The notes beneath the pieces are model-generated. The model saw nothing but the letters and a program-made list of their open reading frames with translations. It had not been told where the DNA came from and made no database searches. From Trichinella spiralis (Eukaryota > Nematoda > Enoplea > Trichinellida > Trichinellidae), in contig CM012954.1 in NCBI GenBank assembly GCA_000181795.3, forward strand, positions 439,453-503,452: a stretch of DNA of 64,000 nucleotides, read 5' to 3'. The position numbers were made by a program, and so were the translations under genes. The stretch's first letter is position 1. Every line of letters starts with the position of its first letter. This document shows positions 1 to 12,352 of this stretch, piece by piece.

Positions 1-2092
1 CTTAAATTTTACCCATTGATGATGTTGAAGTGATTCACCACATGATTCCATGACCACAGACCGAGTAACTGGACGGGAATGGAACATTCTGAAAATTTCA
101 GAGATGCATTATGCAAATGAAAATTCCTATTGGAAAAATAGCCTAATTAATCATTGTAATGATGTTGAAAATATGCATAGCTTATTACTGACATAAATAA
201 AGGCCAATCAATTTCTTGCGAAACGCTCGCTAAAAACTGTACTTCACTTGAGCATCACTAGTGCAAATCAGCAACTTCTCTTGATATTAACAAAAAGCAT
301 GTAATATATATTAACTGTTAGTCCTATGCTGATTTCAATCATATGACATTCCGTCGATAGATTTCATCCTGTACTGAAGAATGTTATTTTTTATTTAGAA
401 AGTTTTATATTTAGAAATTTAGAAACTTCATGTGCTGTATGATTGAGCAAAGTTTGTTTCATTTGCAAACTGCATGTTGACAAAAAAAGAGTATGCTTGT
501 GAATCTATTGAGGAAAACAGAGTAAAATAAATGAAATGGATATCTGATAGCTGATGCCATCGTACGACAGCTTAAAAGAGTATATGATGATTATACTATT
601 TGTAAAATCTGAACAACAACCACAACTGTTATCAAAATCAAAAAACTGACTTCGAAATTAAGTTAAAAACTGCTTAATTAATAATGCGCAAATTAGTAAC
701 CAAAAAAATCGACCACTGCACATTTTGATTAAATGTTTTCTTGTCATTTAATTGAATTCATTAAAATTAACATGCTTTTTTGGAAATAAAAAAATACTAT
801 TATTATTATTATAAAGAACATTCTCAACTAGTAAATGCTCACTTTGTTTACAAATATTATCTTATAAGAAAGAAGTTCAGTATGAATTAATTGTCCAAAA
901 TTCAAGAAGTTAAAAATGGCCATGTTTAGCATCGTTTTACAATAAAGGATGCAGATTTGTATACCTGATAGTAGCGTACAGATAGATATTCGTCGTCGAC
1001 GCTGTGCAGCACAGATTTTTAAATGTTGACAAATGAATAAGAATTGTTGAACTGTTGAAGCATCAAATGAGTTTGCAGAAGACCAACAATCCTAACGCAG
1101 CAGTTCAGCTAGCAAACGTGTAGCGTTCATTATTCACGGACTCTGATGGAACAATGGCCTGATCACTAGAAAGAAAAATATTCAAAAGAAATTCATACTG
1201 AAACTGAACGCTATAAATACTAAGTAATGAACTGCTTTCGGCAATGTTTAATTGCCATGACATAACCCTGAACGTAGTTAAATAACCTAAAAATACATTA
1301 TGGCCTGCGGATATGTGATCATTTATTTCACTACATCTGTGCTACGAAACCAAATTTCAAGATACGTGTCATCTATGCCAATAGTGAATATGATTTTAAT
1401 GAGAACGAGTGAATTTTCACTGGCACTGAAGCTGGTCGCGTAAAGAAATAAATTCAAAAATGGAAATCACTAATTTGATGAAGACAATATGCATCGCTTT
1501 GAAGAATGTGAAATGCATTTGTTGCATTCACGACTGAATTTGAGAATAACAGCACAATTTGTTGGCAGTAAAAGGGTTGTCAGAATGGCAAAGATGAAGC
1601 AAAAGTGTGAAAAAATTTTCCATTCCAGTGTGAAACCGTTTGGTCTGTGCAAAGGGTTCTTGACTTTTCAACGCTGTAGTGGAAGATGTTCACATGGCTC
1701 GTGGTTATTTAACAAAGATATCATACTGTATAGAAGGGGGAAATGTACTTGCTTCGCTAGAATAGCATATTATATTATTAATTACAATGTCAATATGAAT
1801 CAAAGTTTCTGACAATCTGAAAAAAGTAAAATTGCGCAAACGTGAAATGAATTTCAAAATTGCTTCTTTATTACATTAAAAAAACTGTTTTAAATAGGTT
1901 TGCATATTTATGCAATGAAACGTGAAGCAGAGATTTCGCTTCCAACTAATGTGAATTTTTAATAAAAATGTGTAATGCATCAATTTATACGCTTTTTACT
2001 GGCAACGTGAATATGATCACTTACTGTGCATATCTGCATCAGTTTGCAGAATGACTAGCAGTGGACTGAAAAATTGAGTTGTACATTGCGTG
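1..2092. other. AT-rich intergenic stretch, no gene seen
   Basis: I see no convincing coding region, RNA gene or transposon on either strand. Open frames are short, AT-driven and match nothing I recognise. The only structure noted is one copy of a 26-base direct repeat (524-549), whose second copy lies at 2645-2670. Confidence 0.5.
524..549. repeat. 26-base direct repeat, copy 1 (copy 2 at 2645-2670)
   Basis: The 26 bases here, which contain the core ATGAAATGGATATCTGATA, recur exactly at 2645-2670 in the same orientation about 2.1 kb away. A shorter 17-base piece of the same motif appears near 61705. Flanks are not obviously related, so this may be a small dispersed repeat or a remnant of a local duplication. 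Confidence 0.6.
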
Positions 2093-4552
2093 TCAGAACA
2101 GCTTCATGTATGATGATAAAAGTAACATTATGAACAATGAATGCATTTTAAAATAGCGAAATCCAAAACCGGAAGCGTTGTCCACATTGCAGAAGTCATA
2201 ATCACAGCAGCTGACGCAGCTCATGAATCGATTTTCAACATCGTCCAACGGTGTACAGCCCGGTATACAATTATTTGTGCAAGACCTGTAGAAGTAGTAG
2301 TTCTTTTTATCTTCATTTTCTGAGAAAAATCTCCACACCTATTATTAAAAGAAATAATTTGAATACAGCAAGTACATAAATTAATCGATAAATTGCATTG
2401 ACGAGTTCAGCGTGCGTCAGGATAACTTAATTAAGTAAATTTATATTCCTAGAATTAGAATTTATCCGCTTTGTGAACTGATAAGTTGTGTTTACTGTTT
2501 GAAGTTCAATTTATATGAAAAACATTCCAATTCTGCTAATCAAATTGGGCTATTTCCATTAGGCCCAAAACGTATTATGGATTTTTTATTTCGAAATGTA
2601 GAAACGGTAATGTCCAATCGTCTCATTTTCACATTGAATTTAGAAAAATAAATGAAATGGATATCTGATAAAATTATTTAGAATTTCATTATTATTTTTA
2701 CATTATTCAAAGAAATATGAATATGCATTTCTTTTCAAATATATGAAACTTCTAAGCAATCACTTATTCCACATATATTGCTTTTCTCAAAAATAGAATA
2801 CACAATAAACATAGATAAATAAATAAAGCACATACGTTAAAGCAGTTTTCCTGATGAAAGTGACGTGAGTAAACAAATTTTAATAAATATAAATTTCGTT
2901 TTTTTTATAATAAATAATTAAATCTAATTCATTGCATTACATTGTAATTTTTATTGCGTAACGCCAAATGAAGCAAAGTTTTAAATGTCTATTTTGATGA
3001 TTCCATTAAAAGTATTATCTTTTACTTATCATCTTTAAATGGATAAATGATCATTATGGCAAACTATCATTATATACAATTCAGATGAAAAAGTACACAT
3101 AATCATATTTTTAGTTCAAAACTATTTTATGTTGTTTTCCCTGAATATTCACCATCAGAAGTGTATGCTGGTTTCAGTAGAAAAGGGAAAAAAATTTAGA
3201 GTTTTTCCATTTAAAGAGAATTGTTTAATGTTGTTGAAGAATACAGCAGTGCTCGGTTTTTGCTAAAATGTCCAATGCTTCCAAACTGCACGCAATTTTG
3301 CCTTAAATATAAAGCTGAGTACGAAGTAATTTCATATTGTTCAACAATTTTGACTATAACATCTGTGTTACCCATTAAAGTCTGATTCTTCACAAACTGA
3401 AATACTGCATCAGCAGGAGTCAATCGATGAAAGTTAATTCCATTTGTAGTTTTGCATTGGCGTTGATTGGAAATTCACTAAAGATTAAATCATCTGCTTA
3501 TTGTTGAATGAACTAATCAGAAAATCTAAAAGAGCGGCTAACCGACAAAAAACCTCTTCCACTTAATTACTTTACTAATGAATGACAACGGCGACAGTAA
3601 AAAATAGCCACAACAAAACCGTTGTGCATAAGCAAAACCGTACGGATTATTTATTGTACATTTTACCAAGCAAAAGGTATTAATATTTGTTGGTTAAAAA
3701 AGTGCACGTTACTAGTTACAGTGCATTGAAAAAGCATTATTTTTATTATTATTATGCTGAAAAAATGCTGAAGTTATTACTTAGCATAATTAAAACTAAA
3801 CAGACTTTTCTCGATAGTGCAATTGCTGAACGGTGGGTGAAATTGAAAAAATATCCAGAATATGTGTTAATGAACTCTGATATTATATTATTGATGTAAA
3901 CATTTGCATGATCAATGCATCCATTTAGATTTCTCAGTTATGACGTAGAATCAGAAGTACACTCAAATTTCACTGTTAAAAGAAAAATAGAACTCACCTG
4001 CATTAAACCGATATGCTTAAGGGAAGGTAAGTTTTTACATTACCACGATAATTTAAAAAAAAATTTTTTAAATACTTTTTGAAGCGCATTGTAATTTATA
4101 CTAATAGCATTTATTGTTCAGTGAACTTGCAAAGTAGCAAACGCATCTTTCATGAAGGATGTTTTTCAAAAAATGTACCATTTCATAATGTTGCCACCGG
4201 ATAGTTTGCAATGTACAAAACAATGAAAATCGAAAGATTAAAAATATTCTACCAAATTAGCTTACTTTACATTTCCAGCTCTTGCTACAAATTTCAGTTG
4301 GAATCGTACCATTCATTGTTATGCACATGTCTCCTTCGTGTTCATAATCGCATTTATAACAGTAAAGATTCCCAGATGTATCGTAATGGTCGTGCTGACA
4401 TTCTGCCGAACTAGCATCTTCTTTCATGGCAAAGCCTAGTCAGATCAGTGTAAAGCTATGCATCTGAATTTAAAAATATTTTAAAAAAATGAAATGAACT
4501 CACTTGTAAATTGAATCAAAATCAAAAGTTTCAACAAAATAGTAACAACCAT
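2093..4552 (-). CDS. Ly6/uPAR-type three-finger protein, GPI-anchored
   Basis: Three exons join in phase: 4552-4504, 4435-4266 and 2338-2093, giving about 155 residues. The first exon starts at ATG 4552 and encodes a hydrophobic signal peptide (MVVTILLKLLILIQF). The mature part has the Ly6 cysteine pattern: LYCYKC near the N-terminus, a SWKCK segment at the exon 2/3 join, YRSCTNNC, and the closing CCDYDFCN motif. A hydrophobic tail (SLFIMLLLSSYMKLF) ends the protein, as expected for GPI attachment. Family members are small extracellular modulators of receptors or channels; the ligand cannot be told from sequence. The intron after exon 2 is about 1.9 kb, unusually long for this window. The join of exon 1 to exon 2 uses an acceptor at 4436-4437, because the nearer AG would bring in a stop. 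Confidence 0.8.
2339..4265 (-). other. Long second intron of the Ly6-like gene
   Basis: This AT-rich intron separates the two halves of the three-finger domain. It holds copy 2 of the 26-base repeat (2645-2670) and a 70-codon minus-strand open frame at 3211-3423 that I do not recognise. No other structure was seen. Confidence 0.6.
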
Positions 4553-5686
4553 GGGAAGCTATGATCATCTGAATGAGTGAGTGTGGCTGTTCTTGTTCCT
4601 TTACAATTACGAATGCAGCATATTCGTTTGAATCGATCGAAGAAGTGACTGCAGAGTGCTGTTGTGAATACTGAGCAGTTTATTAAGCTGAAATGTGAGG
4701 AAGCAGCATTTTGCCCCTGATCGACACATTAAATTCCATTCTCTGTTGCCTATGACAGTCTACTCTTTTGAAAAATGGCTTATACAATTGGTTGGCTCAT
4801 CGCATTTCTCAGAGTGATTAATCATTTTGCTAGTGGTAAAAAATGTTCTACTCGAACAGTATACATGCAATAATGCATTTTGATATTATTTGTATACAGT
4901 CGAAAATTAAATTGACGCAAAATGTTGAAAAAAGTCAATCTAAAATAAAATTATATCAAATTGATAGATAAAATTGAGACATATAAATTCAAATCGCGCC
5001 TAATTAGATGTCCCTCATCTGTTCTGCTATCAATTAAACAAAATCAGTTGCGTTCGTCAAAAACAATCACAATAATTTAGAAAAATCAATTCCACGTCAA
5101 ACATATCATGTCAGTAGCAGCACTACAACGTGGTCAGTAATTTTTTTCATAAAGTATACATAACACAAAACGTCTTCACTAATAACGAATACCCATTTAT
5201 TGTTATTTATAACAAATAACGAAGACTTGTTATTTGTTTATCATCCGTATTCGAATTATACGAAAGTTTATCAGAAAGAACTGAACGTTTAATGATAATA
5301 TGAAATTTTTGATAAATTTAATATCTATTAAATGGAATATGAATAAGCAAATATAATTAGAATAAGCACAGACCATTTAGAAGCAGACAATGAAATTAAT
5401 TTTCACAGCTTTTAAATAAATCATTGTGAAGAAAAAACAATACAGACAATTTTTAAAATATTATTCATACTTTTTTCTAATTAGATAAAACCAGCTGAAA
5501 TTTTTTTGCAATTAAAAATGTTACAGGAATATCCGTAAAACTGATAAATAACTAGAGAAATGAGAAATAAAAATGTTCGAACATTAGGTACAGTACTATG
5601 CGCATTGCACGTGCGATTAGATCATATACGTGTATATTTTGACAGGATTTAACAACAGAAAATAGGAATGCATTTTCAATCAATGT
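4553..5686. other. Intergenic spacer with a perfect inverted repeat
   Basis: No gene is seen. An exact 10-base inverted repeat (AACAAATAAC at 5211-5220, GTTATTTGTT at 5229-5238) with an 8-base loop sits about 450 bases past the stop of the fucosyltransferase. An overlapping shorter hairpin (TTGTTAT/ATAACAA) lies just before it. Confidence 0.5.
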
Positions 5687-6862
5687 TTAATTTAATAGTT
5701 GATGAATGAAACCATCTAAACAAACCCCAGGTTTACTATACCAAGCTGACACATTTGCAGCAGATGGGGTTGGCTGCACTAAGTAATGCGGATTTTCACT
5801 GAGCAAAGATTGGCACAAAGTACAAAAGGCACGGTACATACCGTACGGAAAGCCGATACTTTCATATTCCTTCTTCCAATCAAAATATTTTAAATAATCA
5901 TCCAAATTTTTGCTCAAGAAGTGCAAATAATCTGCTAAAGCTTGAGGATTTGGAAAATCGTCAGCTGCAATGAAAGAGTTTGGTGGGGCCAAATTTTCAT
6001 ACATTTTTCTACTAGGAACTATTGGTACAACTGCGTCGTTGAGACGATCAAAAAATTTCTCACTTACATAATCCAAACATATACTGTTTTCAAAAGAGAA
6101 ATAAAATCTGTAATCCCGTCGCAAATCTTCTGCACATTTTTTTGTCATACTTCTAGGACAAGTTAGGTTGCCGCAGTTTCCATAAATATCCACTTGTATG
6201 TATTGTCCCAGTTTTGCTACGTATTCTTCTCTTTTGCTAGGAGTTCTGCAATTGCTCGCCCACCAAGCGATCATTTTCGTTTTTCCTTTGGCAAGCTGAT
6301 ACCAACTATCCGAATCAAATGGCCGTGGTGATTTCCTTTTCTGAACGTAGCCGAATGGAATTTGAATATCAGAATCTCGGCGATATGTCATTGTTTTTGT
6401 GTAAAAGTTTGTACTCAAATGAGGATAAGCTGCCACCGAAGTATGATATGGAGATTCCATAAGAAAGAATACAAAATGCTGGTTATACTTTCGTACCGTA
6501 GGCAGATCTTTTAAAATTACATTTCTGTCGTGAAATACAACAGCTCGGCTATTATGAAAATCCTTCCGATCGTTGACAATTGAGCATTTAAGTTCAGGAC
6601 ATGTTGACAAATACGTTTGAGATATGGTTTCAGTAAAAAATGGAGTCCACATAAGAATTTTTACATCCTCAGACATTCTGATGCTTTCAATAATCTTTGC
6701 CAAACGGAAATAACTTAAATAATGTATCGTCGCAAACACGCATAATATAAATAGCATCCCAGAAAACAATAAATGCACGTTGGATACTGCACGCATTTTT
6801 GCTTTCGTTCTACTGCAATTGAAAATTCCAATATGCGCAACCACGTTTTCAGTATTTTTCAT
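5687..6862 (-). CDS. Alpha-1,3-fucosyltransferase (GT10), intronless
   Basis: A single 391-residue open frame starts at ATG 6862. It has the type II Golgi layout: a short cytosolic tail, a hydrophobic anchor around residues 29-49, a stem and a lumenal catalytic domain. The GT10 signature FYFSFENSICLDYVSEKF lies at 253-270, where the family binds GDP-fucose, and an acceptor-type motif WWASNCRTPSKREEY is at 200-214. The C-terminus has the usual paired cysteines (CTLCQ). It should transfer fucose from GDP-fucose in alpha-1,3 linkage onto N-glycan GlcNAc (core or antenna); which one is not decidable here. Length is normal for invertebrate members. The lack of introns is notable beside the split genes around it and could mean a retrocopy origin, although no poly(A) remnant or target duplication was seen. 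Confidence 0.93.
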   Translation of the reverse strand: MKNTENVVAHIGIFNCSRTKAKMRAVSNVHLLFSGMLFILCVFATIHYLSYFRLAKIIESIRMSEDVKILMWTPFFTETISQTYLSTCPELKCSIVNDRKDFHNSRAVVFHDRNVILKDLPTVRKYNQHFVFFLMESPYHTSVAAYPHLSTNFYTKTMTYRRDSDIQIPFGYVQKRKSPRPFDSDSWYQLAKGKTKMIAWWASNCRTPSKREEYVAKLGQYIQVDIYGNCGNLTCPRSMTKKCAEDLRRDYRFYFSFENSICLDYVSEKFFDRLNDAVVPIVPSRKMYENLAPPNSFIAADDFPNPQALADYLHFLSKNLDDYLKYFDWKKEYESIGFPYGMYRAFCTLCQSLLSENPHYLVQPTPSAANVSAWYSKPGVCLDGFIHQLLN

Positions 6863-9825
6863 TATAATAAAGAATTTGATTTTTTAATGCCAAATTTGTG
6901 AAGTATGACAGTGATGACAGTCTAAAATTGATACCTTATTAAGAAAAACCATTGAAGTTATAGTTATAATTTTAAAGTGTAATTTAAAAAATGTTCAATT
7001 AGAAAGATTCTATAACAAATGAATAAAGTAAAGCACCACCACATAAGTGAGTCTTGTCGCTGAAAAATTACATTAATGAAAACACTGCTATACTATTTTA
7101 ATATATTCATTAGTGAATACGCTCTGTTTAACTTTTAATGCTTTTCCTGTCACTATTTATTCTTAGGAAGTGTTTAAAATTATCCAAGCAAGCATTGCTC
7201 CATTGACAAACAATGAAATCCCTTTTTTGTTCGTACTTTTTTTATTTTATAAAAAACTGAAACTGAGTGGGGCAAATAAGAAATGTGGGCGAAAAGAATT
7301 TTGTGTTAATGACTGAACAAGTACTGAGGACGATTCATATTTCTTTTTTATTTCAAATATCTCTAGTGAAAGGAAGCTGGCTATACATTTTTTACACACT
7401 GCTAAAATATACTGCCAGTTAGTTAACCGACAATGCAAATAGAAAAACAGCACTGCACAGCTGATTTCTATGCGAGAAAAAGCAAAATTGAAGATCCTAT
7501 GTAAAATGTTCGTAAAACTTCAGCTTTAAATTTTGTTTCGAATATTTTCGAAACAATAATCGTGATAATCTCTATTCATTTACAGTTTTAATGATAATAG
7601 AACAAAGTCTACGGTGAAGTTAATATAATTTCAGGATAGTCTTTTGGATAGCATTTATTTCTACATATGCTGCTACACATGTTTTTTCATTTCCATTGGA
7701 CATAAAGACAAAAAATAAGCTAATCAGTAAACCTAAATGACATGTCACGAATTGTTTGTCATAAGCTTGTTACAGTATATTAGGAAACGTTATTCATAAA
7801 ATAATTAATGCAAATGTGCTGAACTAATACTATGCTGTGAAAAGCACTGAAAGTGTGACGATCTAAGTCTAAACGATCGAATGAAATTTAGAAATAGTAG
7901 GAATTTTGTGTGAAAGTATATTGTTAAATTGATCACATGCCATGCACTTCCTACCATGCCAGTAAATATGCGATGAAATAGGCGATAATAAAATAAAGTA
8001 AAATGAATAAATAGCAAGAAGAATGAAAAAAAAATCTACGACCAGAAAGCAACACCATAACTTAAACTTACTCAGAATAATATAAACAATCTTAAATCAA
8101 ATATATATGCAATGTAGTGAAATAATGCAAACATAGATGACAACTGTTAATTATGTTCTAATAAATAGGCAAACTGCACTGACTGAAATGGAAATTTTTA
8201 GATTCTGTTGTTTCACCTGTAACACAGGACACGCTTAATTCAAAATAACGGAATACCTTTCTATATTTAATTTCAAGTCGCACTACCAGATATTGAATTT
8301 ATTAAATATAAGTTGACCAATAATAAATGCCAACTTCCTTCATTGCACTGGTCTAATTATGAAATATCAAAGTAGCCATTTAAAGTTAGAATAATTCCTT
8401 TTCCAAAGCATACACTATACCATAAAGGTGAAGTATTAAATTTGAGCAAACAAAATATCATTGCTTGAGATTGCAAACAAATGAGGAAAATGACGTCACA
8501 TGTTGACTAACGTAGGCCAATGTGAGCTAGTAGAATTTATTACATTGAAGCATTTGTAACGTCAGTGATATGTCGACGATGAATTAAGAGTAATAAAATG
8601 GCTATTCCATTTCTACAACTTCAAATGAAGTTAAAATGCAAAAATAAAATTAAAAAAAGCAGCAATACAATGAATGAAAAAATGCGATGCATCCCATTAA
8701 ACTTTTTGCTGTTAACCTAATGACAAATAAACGTCGTTATCAGTGCATAAAAGCGAGATAAATATTTGCTTTAGTGATTCACTTTTCTTAACTGTTTTGC
8801 AGTGATTTAAGTAAATCTTAAGTAAAAATAGTACAAATTTAACATGCATATCAATGCATAAAATCAAAAGAAAATGTTAAATGCTTCAAAGCAGTGCTTG
8901 TGGAAATATATTACAATTTTGTAAAACAACCTGATATACTTTTTAAAAAATCAAGTGCTTCTTTTATGTTTTAGTTTTTTGAGGAAAATGCAGTCAGTTA
9001 ATTGTCATTTATTTTTTAATAAAAAAACAGTTCAGCACATAGATTTGAAGAAAAAGTGAAATATTTTTTATCTGTTAATCTCGAAATTGACAACAGATGC
9101 AACGATCGAGAGGCATGTCGACGGCATTAACACGATTCGATTAATTTTGATTTAACGCATACTCCGCGATTAAATGTTGTTCCCGAATGGATGACTTCTA
9201 GTCAGATCATGCAGCCAATGAGCCGTAGCTGCTGCTGGTCACTGGTTAAAGGCAAATTGAAAATTGGGGTCAAACATCTGCCCGCAAACATTATGCATTA
9301 TGATCGAAATTTGTCCATTTTCAGTTCTACAAAGTGCATTTCCTTCATTTATTCATTGTTGAATAAATTCCTTTCATTCAAAAGTTTTGTAAATGCTCTA
9401 CTAATTCTATTTCTACACAAAGCACAGATCTGTACCAAATTTTTAGTTTTTTGATATTTAAATACTCACGACGGCAATAACTTCATTTGAAAACACAGAT
9501 AAAACTCAGAAATCAAGCATCGCTTGAAAAAGTTTTCCACATCTATTAGGTCAATGATACAGTGACTTATTATAACAATTGTATGGTGAAACAAAAAGAG
9601 GAGCTGTTTAAATAAAGCATAATATTAAAATGGCAATGGTAATACTGTCAAAGTTTTGCACATATTGATTAAGCATTGGATACAAGCATCCACACAGAGA
9701 TATATATATATATGTATATGTATATTAAGTGCACCATTGTGCAAACACTAGTGACGTTTATGAATGAAAGAAAATGATTGAGGACATTATGATAAACGAC
9801 GTGCTAAGCTGACCTGATATTGTTT

Positions 9826-9963
9826 TTAAGTCGGCATTGGTGAAGAATATTTGTCGATGATCACAAAAGAAACACTGTCATCTAGCGCGTGGCGGTCTCT
9901 CTTCTTGCCGTATGGCGCTTTCAAGAAAACGGCAATAGTTCTCAACTGACTAACTGATGGACC
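9826..9963 (-). CDS. Unrecognised coding-like exon with an amidation/dibasic motif (tentative)
   Basis: On the minus strand an open frame with balanced codon use reads through AVFLKAPYGKKRDRHA and ends at a stop at 9826. GKKR after APY is what a neuropeptide precursor uses for C-terminal amidation and dibasic cleavage. No ATG opens this frame, so it would have to be a terminal exon entered at an AG near 9963. I do not recognise the peptide, no partner exon was found, and chance is a real possibility. Confidence 0.2.
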   Translation of the reverse strand, partial: GPSVSQLRTIAVFLKAPYGKKRDRHALDDSVSFVIIDKYSSPMPT

Positions 9964-11200
9964 GGCTATTAATGCGCCACAATAGAGGGTGAAAAACAGC
10001 TTCGTTTCCAAAATTTATATTATTTGTTCATCGAAGCATTCAGAAAATAAACCCATCAGCATTGCAGTGAAAATCTGATTTACAATCAAATACTGTTAGA
10101 CTGTCTTGAAAATAATTATCTTTTTTTCTCTTTTTATGATCAGCTCCATTTGATTTTTATATACCATAAGGCGCCAGTCAGTCTCGACACTGATAATTAA
10201 TCTATAGTTATTATTTATGGAATAGTCATAGTTTCATGAAAAAAATCTGCTGAAAATAACTTCAACTGCTCAAATTGAAAATGCATTCATTCTTTTGCTG
10301 ATCTATGAATATCACACACCACTATTTATAATGTGTCATATCATATGATAATTTTAAAAGATTCTGTGAAAAATATTCATAAAAAACTTAAACAAGAATA
10401 CATATACATCGTTAACAATAACATATGATGCTTGAATCTCCTTGCATCATGCGATATAATATAATAGAATAGAATATAGTATAATTTGTAAAAATATATA
10501 AGTATCTCTCTGATTGTTAAATTTTAGCTAAAACAGTGGGAAGATTCTTTTAAAAATTGAAAAAATATATATGTAGTCAATCCTTTTGTTCAGCCGACAA
10601 TTAGCCGCTTGAATTGTTCAAGCTACAGATCCTGTCAACTTGATGAGGCACCACGGAAAGATCATATGTAATAATCAAAAGCTGCTGCTTCGCATTCGGC
10701 TTTCGGAAAGTATGTAAAGGAAAGTCGAATAAGCAACATCAAAAAATTGCAAACGAGTTCAATTATCACAGGTTCACATTTGTATCATATTTTTTTAATT
10801 AAAAAACAGTAATTTGATTTACTGTGAATTGAACAGTTTATTTGAAAGAATTTATCAATTCAGCCGCTGCTCGCTCGCAGTTATTGCCATCAGACAGAGA
10901 TGTGTGAAAGCAAAAGCTACTAATCATCAGCTGCAGTAAGCATTCACAATTCACATTAGTCTAACAGTTCAGAAAATTAATAATTCCAGATATTGTTCAG
11001 TTGATAAAATACAAGCACTACCATCATAAAGCATATCAAAATAAAAAAATGTCAGACAATAAGTAATGAGAAAATAAAAAGGTTAGCTGATATCAGCATG
11101 TGAAGTGGAATAAAAATGCTAATAACTCATTGTTTTCTTGAAAACTTCAAACTGAATCGTCATTTGGAATGCAAAACACCAAAATCTTAGCTGAGCTTAA

Positions 11201-11221
11201 AGATCAGATCAGATCAGATCA
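11201..11221. repeat. AGATC pentamer tandem repeat, four copies
   Basis: Four exact copies of AGATC are followed by A. It is an isolated short tandem array in the spacer upstream of the bHLH gene. Confidence 0.8.
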
Positions 11222-12352
11222 AATAAATAAGATCATAACTGATTGATTACATATTTCCAACAAAACAACTTTCACAAATCACAATACTAATTCTTACAGC
11301 TATTAGTGCATGCAAGAAATATCTATTCATTTACCATGCATACTCTTACACATTTTTGCAACAAAAATTGTCTGTTTGTGCTTCTACTGATTTACTATGA
11401 TGCTTGGTGCGTGGTTAGGTAACATTGTTTATTGATCAACTTGACAAATATCATGCTTTTTTAAATATTAAAATCAAGAAAAAACTGAAAACACTGTTTC
11501 CTATTCATGTTTGCTGCTTATGCTGACATGAAGTGTTTACCATATCAGTTTTCACTGCTGTACATGTTAGGGCAAAGTTTAATTAAAATCAGCAGAACAA
11601 CACTTTCAGTAAGTATACTGCTGCTCCAAAAACTAAAAAAAAACAGACACAGAAGAAGCAAGTAAATTGTATTGTAAAATTGTATGTGTTGCAAAAAGGT
11701 GTTCAATGGAAAGAATAAAACTGATGATATGAAACAAAGGTGCATTTAGAAATTGGTTTGGAAAAAAACTATTTTATTGGTGGTGCTTGGTAATTGTTGA
11801 AATAGGAGAGTATTTCACCTTTGAAACGCAACATTGGAAATCAGCAAATGAAAAACGCAAACGTTGCGCCACAGTTACGTGAGAAAGCAGAACACTTGTG
11901 TGTGTGGCTGCTTAATTGGAAAGGCGCCGGCCAAAGATGAGCTTATTGACCGCTGGTCAGAAGTAACGCGATCGACGCGTCGTCGATACGGATTAGCTTC
12001 GCCTCTTATACAACAACAAGAGAGTCTTTGTGGACCACAATGGTCGTTCGAACTGGCGCGACCGTTGGACAATTACAAGCGACGATTACGTGACCAGGGG
12101 GTAACATAAAGTTTTGTTTCCGCACCGGACATCACCATTATCCAACAGTACAATCAAAACGGCGATTTGGCTGAAAGCCGTTAATTATCTCTAACCGACG
12201 GTGGTTTGTCCGATTGCGTAACAGAAAATGCGCGCATCGCTGATTGGCCATCGACGCCAACGCTCCTCCCGCTCCCGACACTGTCGGGGTACAAATTGGC
12301 CGCGTTGACGTTCATTTGCCCATTTCTGTTCACCGGACACTGTCCAGTCTGG

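Larger units (their letters stand above)
6863..12352. other. 5.5-kb gene-poor region upstream of the bHLH gene
   Basis: Most of this is AT-rich spacer without credible genes. It contains a TA microsatellite (9701-9725), a short AGATC pentamer array (11201-11221), an isolated coding-like stretch on the minus strand (9826-9960) and a GC-richer segment from about 11860 that leads into the bHLH gene and is probably its promoter and 5' UTR. A CAGCTG E-box is at about 10928-10933. Confidence 0.45.

Noticed and set aside
3211-3423. 70-codon minus-strand frame in the Ly6 intron
   Set aside because: It has no homology I recognise; inserting it as an exon would disrupt the Ly6 cysteine pattern.
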